Shown here piece by piece: positions 47,333 through 58,248 of a DNA stretch of 64,000 bases (position 1 is its first letter; each line of letters starts with the position of its first letter). Position numbers and translations under genes: made by a program. The stretch lies in NCBI RefSeq assembly GCF_014174305.1, contig NZ_JABEQH010000002.1:62001-126000 (forward strand). Reading direction: 5' to 3'. The stretch comes from Gluconacetobacter johannae (GTDB lineage Bacteria > Pseudomonadota > Alphaproteobacteria > Acetobacterales > Acetobacteraceae). Under the pieces are notes generated by a model. That model had not been told where the DNA came from. It did no database searches and saw only the letters and a list, made by a program, of their open reading frames with translations.

Positions 47333-48108
47333 CCGATTCCACTTCGTCCCGCATGCTCCGGCCCAAAGGGCTGCGGCTGGGCGTCAACATCGACCACGTG
47401 GCGACGGTACGCAACGCGCGCGGCGGCACGCACCCCGACCCGGTGGAGGCCGCCCGCCTGGCCGCGGCATGCGGTGCGGACGGCATCACCGCCCATCTGC
47501 GCGAGGACCGGCGCCATATCCGCGATGCCGACCTCGCCCGCCTGCGCGCCGACGTCGCCGCCCCGCTGAACATGGAAATGGCCGCGACGGACGAGATGGT
47601 GGGCATCGCGCTGTCCCTGCGGCCGCATGCGTGCTGCATCGTCCCCGAACGCCGGGCCGAGGTCACGACCGAGGGCGGGCTGGATGTCGCGGGCCAGGTC
47701 GCGGCCCTGGCGCCGCATGTCCGTGCGCTGGGCGAGGCGGGCATCCGCGTGTCGATGTTCATCGACCCCGACCCGGCGCAGATCGCGGCCTCGGCCGCCA
47801 TCGGCGCGGCGGTGGTGGAACTGCATACCGGCGCCTATGCCGAAGGCCGCGCCGGCGAACTGGACCGCCTGCGCGCCGCCGCCCTCGCGGCCGACGCGGC
47901 CGGGCTGGAGGTCCATGCCGGCCACGGCCTGACCTACGACAATGTCGGCCCGATCGCCGCCCTGCCGCAGATCGTGGAACTGAATATCGGCCATTTCCTG
48001 ATCGGCCAGGCGATCTTCGACGGCCTGCCCGCCGTCATCGCGCGAATGCGACAGGAGATGGACCGGGGAAGGAAAGGGTTTAACCACCTGGAAACCCAGG
48101 ACTTATAA
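47329..48108 (+). CDS. pdxJ: pyridoxine 5'-phosphate synthase PdxJ
   Basis: 259 residues. Condenses DXP with aminoacetone phosphate to [39 protein letters not shown] and [14 protein letters not shown] are diagnostic. The C-terminus [10 protein letters not shown] runs into an intergenic repeat, which supplies the last five or six codons and the TAA, so the tail beyond [11 protein letters not shown] is probably not ancestral. Confidence 0.95.
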   Translation: MTDSTSSRMLRPKGLRLGVNIDHVATVRNARGGTHPDPVEAARLAAACGADGITAHLREDRRHIRDADLARLRADVAAPLNMEMAATDEMVGIALSLRPHACCIVPERRAEVTTEGGLDVAGQVAALAPHVRALGEAGIRVSMFIDPDPAQIAASAAIGAAVVELHTGAYAEGRAGELDRLRAAALAADAAGLEVHAGHGLTYDNVGPIAALPQIVELNIGHFLIGQAIFDGLPAVIARMRQEMDRGRKGFNHLETQDL

Positions 48109-48162
48109 ACGAATGGGATGCAAGGGCCGCGGCCCTTGCCGGGTTCGGGCGGAGCCCGACCT
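48089..48162. repeat. modular intergenic hairpin repeat, copy 12 (overlaps gene end)
   Basis: GGAAACCCAGGACTTATAAACG, AATGGGAT, GCAAGGGCCGCGGCCCTTGC, CGGGTT, CGGGCGGAGCCCG. Nearly identical to the right half of copy 10. The pdxJ stop codon TAA is inside it, and the tldD stop abuts its right end. Confidence 0.88.
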
Positions 48163-49638
<1,476 letters not shown>

Positions 49639-49838
49639 CGGGCGGTCTCCGGACGGCGGTCGGTCAACGCAAGTCATAGTCGTATTCCGACATGGGGCGA
49701 AACCGTCCGATTGGCCAGCGCCGGCAGGCGCCGAAGGGGTGAACTTCCCTCCATCCGGTCTGTTTTTCTTTCCGATCTCGCCGCCGCAAGGCATCCTGAC
49801 TTCGCCAAGTTCCTGACCGACCGAGGAATCCGCGCCCC

Positions 49839-51971
49839 GTGACAGTGCCCGATCCGACCCGTCCCCTCGCCTCCGCATGGTCCCGCGTCCGCATCGCACC
49901 CTGTCTGGCCGGCCTTCTGGCCATCCTGCCGGCCGTCGTCGCGCCGGCGGCGGCCCAGGATGTCATGCAGGACGGCGCCGCGCAGGCCGCCCTTCTGCCC
50001 GCCCCCTTTCCGCCCCCGGTCGCCGCCGTCGCCCCGTTCGGCGCGGCCCTTCCGCCGCCGGCGGTCTATCTGGCCCCCCTGGCGCCGCGTCCCGCCGGCC
50101 CGGCGGTGGCGGTGCCCTCGGCCGACCAGCAGGACCTGCGCCCGCCTTCCATCGCGCTGGACGGACTGTTCGCCGCCATCGGGGCGGCCCATGTCTTCGA
50201 CGACGCCAAGACCGTGGCCGACGCCATCCCCGACGAGGCCCCGGACGCGCTGCTGGCCGACTACGACGCGCAGAAAGCCCGCCCCGGATTCGTGCTGAAG
50301 GATTTCGTGGCCCAGCATTTCTCGGTCGCGCCGCGCCGGACCGTGTCCTACCGCCGCCGGCCGAACGAAAGCGTGCGCGACTACATCACCGGCATGTGGG
50401 AGGTCCTCAGCCGCCCGCCCGACACGCTGGTGGCCCATTCCTCGCTGCTGCCGCTGCCCTACACCTATGTGGTGCCCGGCGGCCGGTTCAGCGAGATGTA
50501 CTATTGGGACAGCTATTTCACCATGATCGGCCTGTACGAGGACGGCAGGATCGACCTGATGCGTAGCATGGTGCGCGACATCGCCTCGCTGATCGACCGG
50601 TACGGGCACATGCCCAACGGCAACCGCACCTATTACCTCGGCCGGTCCGAACCGCCCTTCTTCGCGCTGATGGTCGATCTGCTGGCGATGCATGACGGGC
50701 AGGTCGCCTACACCACCTTCCTGCCGCAACTGCAGCGCGAGTACGATTACTGGATGGACGGCGCGGCGCAGGTGGCGCCGGGCGGGGCCTATCGCCATGT
50801 CGTGCGCCTGCCCGACGGCACGCTGATGAACCGCCATTGGGACGATCTGTCGACCCCGCGCGACGAAAGCTACCCCCAGGACATCGCCACCGCCGCCGCG
50901 ACCAACCGCCCGGCGGCCGAGGTCTATCGCGACCTGCGCGCCGGGGGCGAGACGGGGTGGGATTTTTCGTCCCGCTGGCTGGCCGACGGACACACGCTGT
51001 CGAGCATCCACACCACCGACCTGCTGCCGATCGAACTGAACTGCCTGATCGCGCATCTGGAACAGACCCTGTCGCATGCCTATGCCCTGAACGGGAACAC
51101 GGCCCTGTCCGCCCGCTATACGCAGGAGGCCGCGACGCGGGTCGAGGCCATCCGCCGCCTTCTGTGGGACGACAGGCAGGGGGCTTTCTTCGATTACGAC
51201 TGGAAGAAGGGCGCGCTGTCGCCGGTCCTGTCGGGGGCGACGGTCATGCCGCTGTTCCTGCAGATGGCGACGCCGGACCAGGCGAAGGCCGTCGCCGCGA
51301 CCCTGCGCGCCCGGCTGCTGAAAATCGGCGGGCTGGCGACCACCGACCGGGTCAGCGGCCAGCAATGGGATTCGCCCAACGGCTGGGCGCCGACGCAATG
51401 GATGGCGATCAAGGGCCTGAACCAGTACGGGATCGACGACCTGGCGCAGGAGATCGCCACGCGCTGGATGGAACGGGTGATCGGCACCTACGAAAAATCC
51501 GGCGTGCTGCTGGAAAAATATGACGTGGTGAACCCGGCGATCAGCCCGACCGGCGGCAAGGGCGGTGGCGAATACCCGATGCAGGTCGGCTTCGGCTGGA
51601 CCAACGGCACCTTGCTGGGCCTGATGAACCGCTATCCGCAGGACACCCGTGTGGTGCTGGACCGCAATCCGCGCGCCGACCAGCCGACCGCCCGGCCACT
51701 GCCGCCGGTCAATGCCTATGACGTGAAAGGCCCGGTCGTCGATCCTGCCCCGGTGCCCATGGCCCAGGTGCCGCCGGCCCCGGTCCCGCCTGCCGCGCCG
51801 GGCCGTCCGTCAGGCCCGGCCGACGCCGCGCAGCCGGTGCAGGGTCACGATGGCGACGGTCAGAAGGACGGCGGCCCAGGTCTGGTGCACGGTTCCGGCC
51901 CAGGCGGGCACGACCAGCAGCAGGGTGGTGACCCCCAGCGCGTACTGGATCAGCACGGCCCAGCCCAGTAG
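49839..51971 (+). CDS. treA: alpha,alpha-trehalase (GH37), exported
   Basis: 710 residues from GTG 49839. Signal [19 protein letters not shown], a Pro/Ala-rich leader, then the GH37 (alpha/alpha)6 domain with both signatures, [15 protein letters not shown] (near 213) and [10 protein letters not shown] (near 508). Splits trehalose to glucose in the periplasm. The catalytic domain ends near residue 600; the remaining Pro-rich and Gly/Gln/Asp-rich tail includes about 54 residues read antisense across the end of ctaA, so the natural stop may have been lost. Confidence 0.92.
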   Translation: MTVPDPTRPLASAWSRVRIAPCLAGLLAILPAVVAPAAAQDVMQDGAAQAALLPAPFPPPVAAVAPFGAALPPPAVYLAPLAPRPAGPAVAVPSADQQDLRPPSIALDGLFAAIGAAHVFDDAKTVADAIPDEAPDALLADYDAQKARPGFVLKDFVAQHFSVAPRRTVSYRRRPNESVRDYITGMWEVLSRPPDTLVAHSSLLPLPYTYVVPGGRFSEMYYWDSYFTMIGLYEDGRIDLMRSMVRDIASLIDRYGHMPNGNRTYYLGRSEPPFFALMVDLLAMHDGQVAYTTFLPQLQREYDYWMDGAAQVAPGGAYRHVVRLPDGTLMNRHWDDLSTPRDESYPQDIATAAATNRPAAEVYRDLRAGGETGWDFSSRWLADGHTLSSIHTTDLLPIELNCLIAHLEQTLSHAYALNGNTALSARYTQEAATRVEAIRRLLWDDRQGAFFDYDWKKGALSPVLSGATVMPLFLQMATPDQAKAVAATLRARLLKIGGLATTDRVSGQQWDSPNGWAPTQWMAIKGLNQYGIDDLAQEIATRWMERVIGTYEKSGVLLEKYDVVNPAISPTGGKGGGEYPMQVGFGWTNGTLLGLMNRYPQDTRVVLDRNPRADQPTARPLPPVNAYDVKGPVVDPAPVPMAQVPPAPVPPAAPGRPSGPADAAQPVQGHDGDGQKDGGPGLVHGSGPGGHDQQQGGDPQRVLDQHGPAQ

Positions 51972-52910
51972 CATCAGCGCGTCGTGCACCGGCTTGCCGA
52001 CCTGCGGCGCGCGCAGGCCCGTGAACACGCAGGCCCCGATCGCCAGCGCGGTGGCGGTCGCCAGCAGCCGGTGGTCGAACTGGATGGCGGGAATGTTCTG
52101 GAACCAGTTCAGCCAGAACGGCGTCAGCCGCGCATAGCCGGCCGGGATCAGGCGGCCGTCCATCAGCGGGAACGTATTGTAGGTGAAGCCCGCGTGCGTC
52201 CCCGCCGTGAAGCCGCCGGCGATGATGGTGATCCCGATCAGCACGGTGGCGGTCAACACCAGCCGCCGGGTCCGCACCACCGGCGGCGTGGCCGGGATGA
52301 AGGGGGCGACGGGTGTGCGGACGGACAGGGCGGTCCACAGGATCGCGATATACAGTGCGAAGGCGCAGCACAGATGCAGCACCAGCCGCACCGGCGCCAC
52401 CGCCGTGCTGTCGGGGTTGAAGCCCGAGGCCACCATGAACCAGCCGATGGCCCCCTGCAGCCCGCCCAGCACGAAGAACAGGACCAGCCGCGCGACCAGC
52501 CCGCGCGTCAGCGCGCCGGTCACCGCGAACCACACCAGCGGCACCAGCAGCACCAGCCCGATCATCCGGCCCCAGAAGCGGTGCGTCCATTCGGCCCAGA
52601 AAATCTTCTGGAACCCGGACAGGCCGAAGCCGTCATGCAGGATCTTGTACTGCGGAATGGTCTGGTACAGCGCGAACTGCCGTTCCCATTCGGCATGGGT
52701 CAGCGGCGGCACGATGCCGGTGACCGGCCGCCAGTCCATGATCGACAGGCCCGAACCGGTCAGGCGGGTGTAGCCGCCCAGCGCGATCATGCCGATCAGC
52801 ATGAAGCACACGGCGAACAGCCAGGCCGACACCCGGCGGCGGTTTCGCAGGATCACGGGCGTTGCGTCGTCGCGGCCGCCGGCCCGACGGTAGGAAATGC
52901 TTGCGGACAT
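51810..52910 (-). CDS. ctaA: heme A synthase CtaA (COX15 family)
   Basis: 366 residues, eight membrane segments. Oxidises the C8 methyl of heme O to make heme A for cytochrome aa3. Heme-ligand histidines lie in [32 protein letters not shown] and [28 protein letters not shown] is the conserved loop. The long [16 protein letters not shown] loop marks the alphaproteobacterial/mitochondrial type. The last 162 bp overlap the treA tail on the other strand. Confidence 0.95.
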   Translation of the reverse strand: MSASISYRRAGGRDDATPVILRNRRRVSAWLFAVCFMLIGMIALGGYTRLTGSGLSIMDWRPVTGIVPPLTHAEWERQFALYQTIPQYKILHDGFGLSGFQKIFWAEWTHRFWGRMIGLVLLVPLVWFAVTGALTRGLVARLVLFFVLGGLQGAIGWFMVASGFNPDSTAVAPVRLVLHLCCAFALYIAILWTALSVRTPVAPFIPATPPVVRTRRLVLTATVLIGITIIAGGFTAGTHAGFTYNTFPLMDGRLIPAGYARLTPFWLNWFQNIPAIQFDHRLLATATALAIGACVFTGLRAPQVGKPVHDALMLLGWAVLIQYALGVTTLLLVVPAWAGTVHQTWAAVLLTVAIVTLHRLRGVGRA

Positions 52911-52967
52911 GCGGTCGATTTAGACCGCCCTTGCGGCCGGCCGCAAGGCGGTGCTAGGGCGCAGGCC

Positions 52968-53678
52968 ATGCCGTATTCCGATCCCCAGGACCCGCCGGAC
53001 GCCCCCGGCGGGATGCGCGCGCTGGCGCGGCCGGCCCTGATGGTGGCCGCATTCATGGCGGCGGGCACCCTGCTGCGCTTCGCCCCCGGCCTGCACGGGC
53101 TGATGACCGATACCGTCCTGCTGCGCGACGGGGCATGGGGGCGGACGATCTTCCTTCTGGTGGGCACCCTGTTCTGCGCGCTGGGCCTGCCGCGCCAGGT
53201 GGTCTGCTTCGCGGCCGGGGTGGCGTACGGCCCGTTCGCCGGGGTCGGATTCGCCACGGCGGCGACGGTGGCGGGGGCGGTAGCCGGGTTTTCATGGGCG
53301 CGGTGCGTGGGGCGGGCGGCGGTGCGGCGGTGGCTGGGCGGGCGTCTGGGCCGGCGGCTGGCGCGCCTGGATGGCCTGGTTTCGGCCAATCCGTTCGCCA
53401 CGATCCTGACCCTGCGGCTGCTGCCGGTGGGGTCGGCCCTGATGCTGAACCTGCTGGCCGGGGTGTCGGCCGCCCCGGCGCGGTCCTTTGTCCTGGCGAC
53501 CCTTGCCGGAAGCCTGCCGCAGACCATTGTCTTCGTGCTGCTGGGCAGCGGCGCGCGGATCGGCCACGGGTGGCAGGTGGCGCTGGCGGCGATGCTGTTC
53601 GCGGCGTCCGGGGCGCTGGGCCTGTGGCTGATGCGGCGGGGCGGCATGGTGGGGGGCGCCGCCCGCGACATGTCCTGA
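52968..53678 (+). CDS. TVP38/TMEM64 family (DedA-like) membrane protein
   Basis: 236 residues with about five or six membrane segments. The SNARE-associated/VTT domain is seen in LFCALGLPRQVVCFAAGVAYGPFAGVGFATAAT and LTLRLLPVGSALMLNLLAGVSAAPARSFVLATLAGSLPQTIVFVLLGSG. Family members move lipids or help membrane homeostasis; specific role unknown. Confidence 0.82.
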   Translation: MPYSDPQDPPDAPGGMRALARPALMVAAFMAAGTLLRFAPGLHGLMTDTVLLRDGAWGRTIFLLVGTLFCALGLPRQVVCFAAGVAYGPFAGVGFATAATVAGAVAGFSWARCVGRAAVRRWLGGRLGRRLARLDGLVSANPFATILTLRLLPVGSALMLNLLAGVSAAPARSFVLATLAGSLPQTIVFVLLGSGARIGHGWQVALAAMLFAASGALGLWLMRRGGMVGGAARDMS

Positions 53679-53850
53679 AATCGCCACGTTCCCGCCGGGT
53701 TTGGCCGGTCCTGTGGACGGACGGCAGGGTGGGCGGGCTGTTGCGGAGATGCACCGCGTACAGCGAATTGCAGCCTTACTGTATTTAGATGATGAAATGC
53801 GAAGGGTCGCTGGGATAGTAGGGCCCGACGATCTCTTACGGAGTGCCGCC

Positions 53851-55158
53851 ATGGCGTCTTCCGCGATAGCCGCGAGATCCGACGATGCCCCTGCCGCCGT
53901 CCAGACTGCCACGCCCATGAGCTGGATCGCCATCCTGCTCGGCTTTCTGACCGCTGTCGGTCCGGTATCGACGGATATCTATCTTCCCGCCTTCCCGGCG
54001 CTGGAGGCGTCCCTGCACGCCCCGGCGGGGTCGGCGCAGATGACGCTCGCCGTCTGGTTCGTCGGCCTGGCGGTGGGGCAGATCACGATGGGCCCGCTGT
54101 CCGACCGGTTCGGCCGGCGCATGCCCATGCTGGTGGGCACGCTGGTCTATACCCTGGCCTCGGCCGGCTGCGCCCTGGCGCCGGATATCTGGACGTTCTC
54201 CAGCTTCCGGCTGCTGGCGTCGCTGGGCGCGTCGGCCAGCCTGGTCATCCCCAGCGCCTGCGTGCGCGACATGTCCCATGGGAACGAGGCCGCGCGCCTG
54301 ATGTCGCGGCTGGTGCTGGTCATGGGCGTGGTGCCGATCCTGGCCCCCACCCTCGGCGGCTTCGTGCTGTCGTTCACCACATGGCGGTCCATTTTCTGGG
54401 CATCGGCGGTCTACGGGCTGATCTGCATCTTCCTGGTCGCGCGCGTGCTGCCCGAAACCCTGGCGCCGGACGACCGCAGCGTAATACCGCCGGTGGCGCT
54501 GGCCAGCCGCTACCTGACGCTGGCGCGCGACCGGGGGTTCATCACCAACGCCCTGGTGGCGGGCTTCGCGGCCTTCATGTCGTTCACCTACCTGTCCGAG
54601 GCGCCGTCGGTGTTCATCCACCTGTTCGGCTTCTCGCCGGCGCAGTTCGGCATGCTGTTCGGCGTGTTCGCCGTCTGCATGATCGGCGCGTCCCAGTTGA
54701 ACGGCATGCTGGTGGGGCGTATCGACGCGACCCGTATCCTGGGCCTGTCGGTGGGGACGGCCGTGCTGGGCACGGTGGCGATGGTGGTGGTGTCGATCGT
54801 CATGGCCTTCGCCATGCGGGGCGGCGCCCTCCTGCACGGCCTGGCGCTGATCCCGCTGATCCTGACGATGATGGTGGCGCTGGGCACCACCGGCATCATC
54901 GGCCCCAATGCGACGGTGGGCGCCATGGCCGACCATCCGCGCCTGGCGGGCAGCGCCGCGGCCTTCATCGGCACCTTGCAATATGTGCTGGGCGCCGTTG
55001 CCGGGGCCGTGGTCGGCATGTTGCCGGCCAGCAACCCGGTGCCGATGGCGGGCGTCATGCTGCTGGGGGCGGTCATCATGCTGATGATGGTGCTGATGCG
55101 GCCCGCGCGCGCGCCCAACGACGCGGCGACGCTGCCGGACATGCCCGTCCTTCATTGA
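53851..55158 (+). CDS. multidrug MFS transporter, Bcr/CflA type
   Basis: 435 residues, 12 membrane segments. FLTAVGPVSTDIYLPAFPAL with the acidic residue in helix 1, MGPLSDRFGRRMPMLVG as the loop 2-3 motif, and RLLASLGASASLVIPSACVRDM are typical of DHA1 Bcr/CflA exporters. GGAG seven bases before ATG 53851 supports the start. A clear terminator hairpin follows. Confidence 0.88.
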   Translation: MASSAIAARSDDAPAAVQTATPMSWIAILLGFLTAVGPVSTDIYLPAFPALEASLHAPAGSAQMTLAVWFVGLAVGQITMGPLSDRFGRRMPMLVGTLVYTLASAGCALAPDIWTFSSFRLLASLGASASLVIPSACVRDMSHGNEAARLMSRLVLVMGVVPILAPTLGGFVLSFTTWRSIFWASAVYGLICIFLVARVLPETLAPDDRSVIPPVALASRYLTLARDRGFITNALVAGFAAFMSFTYLSEAPSVFIHLFGFSPAQFGMLFGVFAVCMIGASQLNGMLVGRIDATRILGLSVGTAVLGTVAMVVVSIVMAFAMRGGALLHGLALIPLILTMMVALGTTGIIGPNATVGAMADHPRLAGSAAAFIGTLQYVLGAVAGAVVGMLPASNPVPMAGVMLLGAVIMLMMVLMRPARAPNDAATLPDMPVLH

Positions 55159-55232
55159 TGCGTCCCGGCCCTGGCGGCCCCTGCGGGCTTGCGGGCGGCG
55201 GCGGCGGCGGGCTACAGCAGGACGGAATTTTT

Positions 55233-55264
55233 CCGGTCCGGACATCAGGTCCGGGCCGGCTTTT
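55233..55264 (+). terminator. rho-independent terminator between MFS and apt genes
   Basis: Stem CCGGTCCGGAC (55233-55243) pairs with GTCCGGGCCGG (55249-55259) over 11 bp with one G-U, five-base loop, followed by CTTTT. It lies 75 bp after the transporter stop and only 9 to 27 bp before the possible apt starts, so it could also act as an attenuator in an apt leader. Confidence 0.7.
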
Positions 55265-55272
55265 CGCATGGG

Positions 55273-55821
55273 ATGGATTTGGACACGGACATGACGACCG
55301 CCACGATGGACCTGAAGCAGCACATTCGCGGCATTCCGGATTTTCCGAAGCCCGGCATCCTGTTCTACGACATCTCGACCCTGATGCGGGATGCGGACGC
55401 CTGGCAGGTGGCCATGGGCCGGATGACGCGCGCGGTCGCGCCCTGGGCGCCGGACATGCTGGCCGCCATCGAATCGCGCGGCTTCCTGACGGCCGCTCCG
55501 CTGGCCAGCCGCCTGGGCTGCGGGCTGGTGATGCTACGCAAGCCGGGCAAGCTGCCGGGGGCGACGGTGTCGCACGAATACGATCTGGAATACGGCAGCG
55601 ACACCCTGCACATCCAGGCCGATGCGATCCGCCCGGGGCAGCGGGTGGTGGTGATGGACGACCTGCTGGCGACCGGCGGCACGCTGGCGGCGTCGGTCGC
55701 GCTGTTACGCAAGGTGGGGGCAAACGTCGTCGGCGCCGCCACCCTGATCGAGATCCGCGCGCTGGGCGGGCGCGACCGCCTGGACATCCCGGTCGAATCC
55801 CTGGTGTCCTACGACGACTGA
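55273..55821 (+). CDS. apt: adenine phosphoribosyltransferase
   Basis: 182 residues. Salvages adenine to AMP with [25 protein letters not shown] start, LRKPGKLPG flexible loop, and PRPP motif [16 protein letters not shown] codons at 55273, 55291 and 55306 are all possible; homologues often begin near [12 protein letters not shown], favouring a shorter form. Position 10 to 30 bp after a terminator-like hairpin is unusual. Confidence 0.93.
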   Translation: MDLDTDMTTATMDLKQHIRGIPDFPKPGILFYDISTLMRDADAWQVAMGRMTRAVAPWAPDMLAAIESRGFLTAAPLASRLGCGLVMLRKPGKLPGATVSHEYDLEYGSDTLHIQADAIRPGQRVVVMDDLLATGGTLAASVALLRKVGANVVGAATLIEIRALGGRDRLDIPVESLVSYDD

Positions 55822-55826
55822 TCGGG

Positions 55827-55872
55827 ACAGACTTCCTCCGGCCGGAAAAATTCGGTTTGGAGAAGTCTGTTA
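55827..55872. terminator. hairpin 3' of apt
   Basis: ACAGACTTC at 55827 pairs with GAAGTCTGT near 55872, extended by CTCC/GGAG with a one-base bulge; the loop holds CCGGAAAAATTCGG. It directly follows the apt stop. No long T run, so termination is uncertain. Confidence 0.5.
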
Positions 55873-55969
55873 TGCGGAACGTTGCCTGCCGGGCGACGGG
55901 CGCGTGATCTAGACAGGCAGGGGAACCGTCGCAGGGGGTGGCGTTGCACGCGGGAGCAGGGATGCCGGG

Positions 55970-58192
55970 ATGAGGAGTCTTGCGCTGACCCTGGCCCGGA
56001 GCCGCGTCGGCGACCTGTGGTCCCGCCTGTGGTCGGGCGGCCCCCGGCGGCAGGACCATCTGCGCTGGCTGTTCGCCCCCGACCTTGTCACCTTCGGCTA
56101 CGCGCTGCGGACCACGATCACGTCGCTGGTCGCGTTGGGCATCGCCCTGTGGTGGGAACTGGGCAGTCCGCAATGGGCGGCCCTGACCGTCTGGATGGTC
56201 GCCCAGGGCACGCGGGGCAAGAGCGTCGCCAAGGCGCGCTGGCACCTGTTCGGGATGGTCGTCGGCACCATCTGCGCGGTGGCGCTGGTCGCCGCCCTGC
56301 CGCAGTCGCCGCTGCTGTTCATCGTGGCGCTGGCGGTGGGCATCGGCCTGTTCTGCTTTGTCGGCACGCTGCTGCCCGGGCCGGCGACCATGACCAACTA
56401 CCGCATCCACGGCATGCGGGCCAGCGGCTTCACCTACGCCATCATCGCGCTGGACGGCATCGCCGACCCCGAGCATATCTTCCAGATCGCCATGGCCCGC
56501 GCGACCTATATCGTGCTGGGCATCGTGCTGGAAACCTCGGTGTCCGCGCTGTTCCAGTTCCGCCTGGGCGAACGGGCGCGGGACCGGCTGGCGCACAACT
56601 TCCTGACCGCCATCGACGGCGCGGCCCGGTCGCTGGCGGCGCTGCTGGCCGGCGACGGGCAGGTGCTGACGCGGGCGCGGGGCGTATTCGCCACCATCAC
56701 CACCCTCAGCGACCAGATCGAATTCGCCGAGGTCGAACTGGGCCGCCATCACGGGCACGAAGGCGATCATGCCCGGGCGGCCCTGGCGCGGATCGCGGTG
56801 CTGCTGTCGCGCGGGCTGGACCTGGCGGCGCTGATGCAGATGCCGGGCGGCGCGCCTGCCGACGGGTTCCACGCCAATGCCGAGGGGGTACGGACGTTCC
56901 TGCTGGACCTGCCCGCCCGGCTGGAGGGCGGCGACGTCCGTCCGGTCCTGGACCGGCTGGGGGCGTTGCGGGCCGACTGCCGGCAGAGCATCGCCGATTC
57001 GCTGGGCGAGGAGATGGGCAGCGACACCCGGCCGCCGGCGCCCGCCGACGCGGCGGCGATCCTGCAACGGCAGAGGATGCTGCAGCACGCGCTGGACGCG
57101 ATGCTGGACGACCTGGAACAGGCGATCATCCAGTTCGAGGCCAGCCTCCATCCGCTGCCGCACGACCATTTCCATTACCGCATCCGCACCTTCCGCGACT
57201 GGCAGCAGGCGCTGGCCAACAGCCTGCGGGCCTCGGTCACGATCTTTGGCGCCGGGGTGATCTGGATCGCCACCGGCTGGCGCGACGGGCTGACGTTCCT
57301 GATGTTCGTCTCGATCGTCTGCAGCCTGTTCGCGACGCTGGAGAAGCCGGCGCTGGCGACCCAGGCGTTCCTGACCGGGGCCCTGTGGGCGGTGGGCGTG
57401 TCGGGGGTGCTGGTGCTGTGGGTGCTGGCCACCCCCTCGACCTACGAGATGCTGGCCCTGTGCCTCAGCCTGCCGATGCTGGCGGGGGGGCTGGCCTTCG
57501 CCTACCCCACCATCATCCTGGCGGCGGTGTCGTACAATCTGTTCCTGCCCATCCTGATCGGCCCGGGCAACCAGGCCCGCCTGGATGAAATCACGTTCTT
57601 CAACACCGCCATGCCGCTGATCCTGGCGCTGTGGTACGCGATGTGGACGTTCCGGCTGGTGCTGCCGTTCGACACCAACGGCATGCGCTGGCAGATGCGT
57701 ACCGGCATCCTGAAGGGCTTGCGGCTGCTGGCGCGCTCGCACACGCTGCCGTCGCCGCTGTATGTCGTCGAACGCAACGTGGACCGCTTCGTGCGTCTTC
57801 TGACCAATGCCGAACAGACGCCCGAACCGGTGATCGACGCCTACCTGCAAGGCATCCTGTCGGCGATGACCATCGGGCTGAACGTGATCCGCCTGCGCGC
57901 GGTGCTGGCGCGCAACGTCCTGCCGCCGCAGGCCCGGCAGGTGATCGAGGAAATGATGGGCCGCATGGCGCAGTTCAGCGGCCGCTATGGCGGCCACTAC
58001 GGGCGCACGGCGCGGGCGGCGAAACTGGCGATCCAGCGGATCACCTCGGAAGCCGGGCGGGAGGCGAACCTGGCCACCCGGCTGGAAATGGACCGCGCGC
58101 TGTCGAGCCTGAACGTGATCTCGTACGAACTCGACACCAACCAGATGTTCTTCGACGCCGCCAGCCCCTATCTGGATTCCGCACTGGGTTGA
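55970..58192 (+). CDS. FUSC-family membrane protein (aromatic acid exporter-like)
   Basis: 740 residues. Two membrane bundles (about 40-190 and 415-560) each followed by a cytosolic helical domain, the FUSC/AaeB plan. YALRTTITSLVALGIALWWELGSPQWAALTVWMVAQGTRGKSVAKARWHLFGMVVG is the hallmark first bundle. AaeB works with the membrane-fusion protein AaeA; no such partner or DUF1656 gene is adjacent here. Confidence 0.85.
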   Translation: MRSLALTLARSRVGDLWSRLWSGGPRRQDHLRWLFAPDLVTFGYALRTTITSLVALGIALWWELGSPQWAALTVWMVAQGTRGKSVAKARWHLFGMVVGTICAVALVAALPQSPLLFIVALAVGIGLFCFVGTLLPGPATMTNYRIHGMRASGFTYAIIALDGIADPEHIFQIAMARATYIVLGIVLETSVSALFQFRLGERARDRLAHNFLTAIDGAARSLAALLAGDGQVLTRARGVFATITTLSDQIEFAEVELGRHHGHEGDHARAALARIAVLLSRGLDLAALMQMPGGAPADGFHANAEGVRTFLLDLPARLEGGDVRPVLDRLGALRADCRQSIADSLGEEMGSDTRPPAPADAAAILQRQRMLQHALDAMLDDLEQAIIQFEASLHPLPHDHFHYRIRTFRDWQQALANSLRASVTIFGAGVIWIATGWRDGLTFLMFVSIVCSLFATLEKPALATQAFLTGALWAVGVSGVLVLWVLATPSTYEMLALCLSLPMLAGGLAFAYPTIILAAVSYNLFLPILIGPGNQARLDEITFFNTAMPLILALWYAMWTFRLVLPFDTNGMRWQMRTGILKGLRLLARSHTLPSPLYVVERNVDRFVRLLTNAEQTPEPVIDAYLQGILSAMTIGLNVIRLRAVLARNVLPPQARQVIEEMMGRMAQFSGRYGGHYGRTARAAKLAIQRITSEAGREANLATRLEMDRALSSLNVISYELDTNQMFFDAASPYLDSALG

Positions 58193-58248
58193 CAAGGGGG
58201 TCGTTGCGGTGCCGTCATGCGCGCCGACCCGCGGTGAGCAATCACGAC

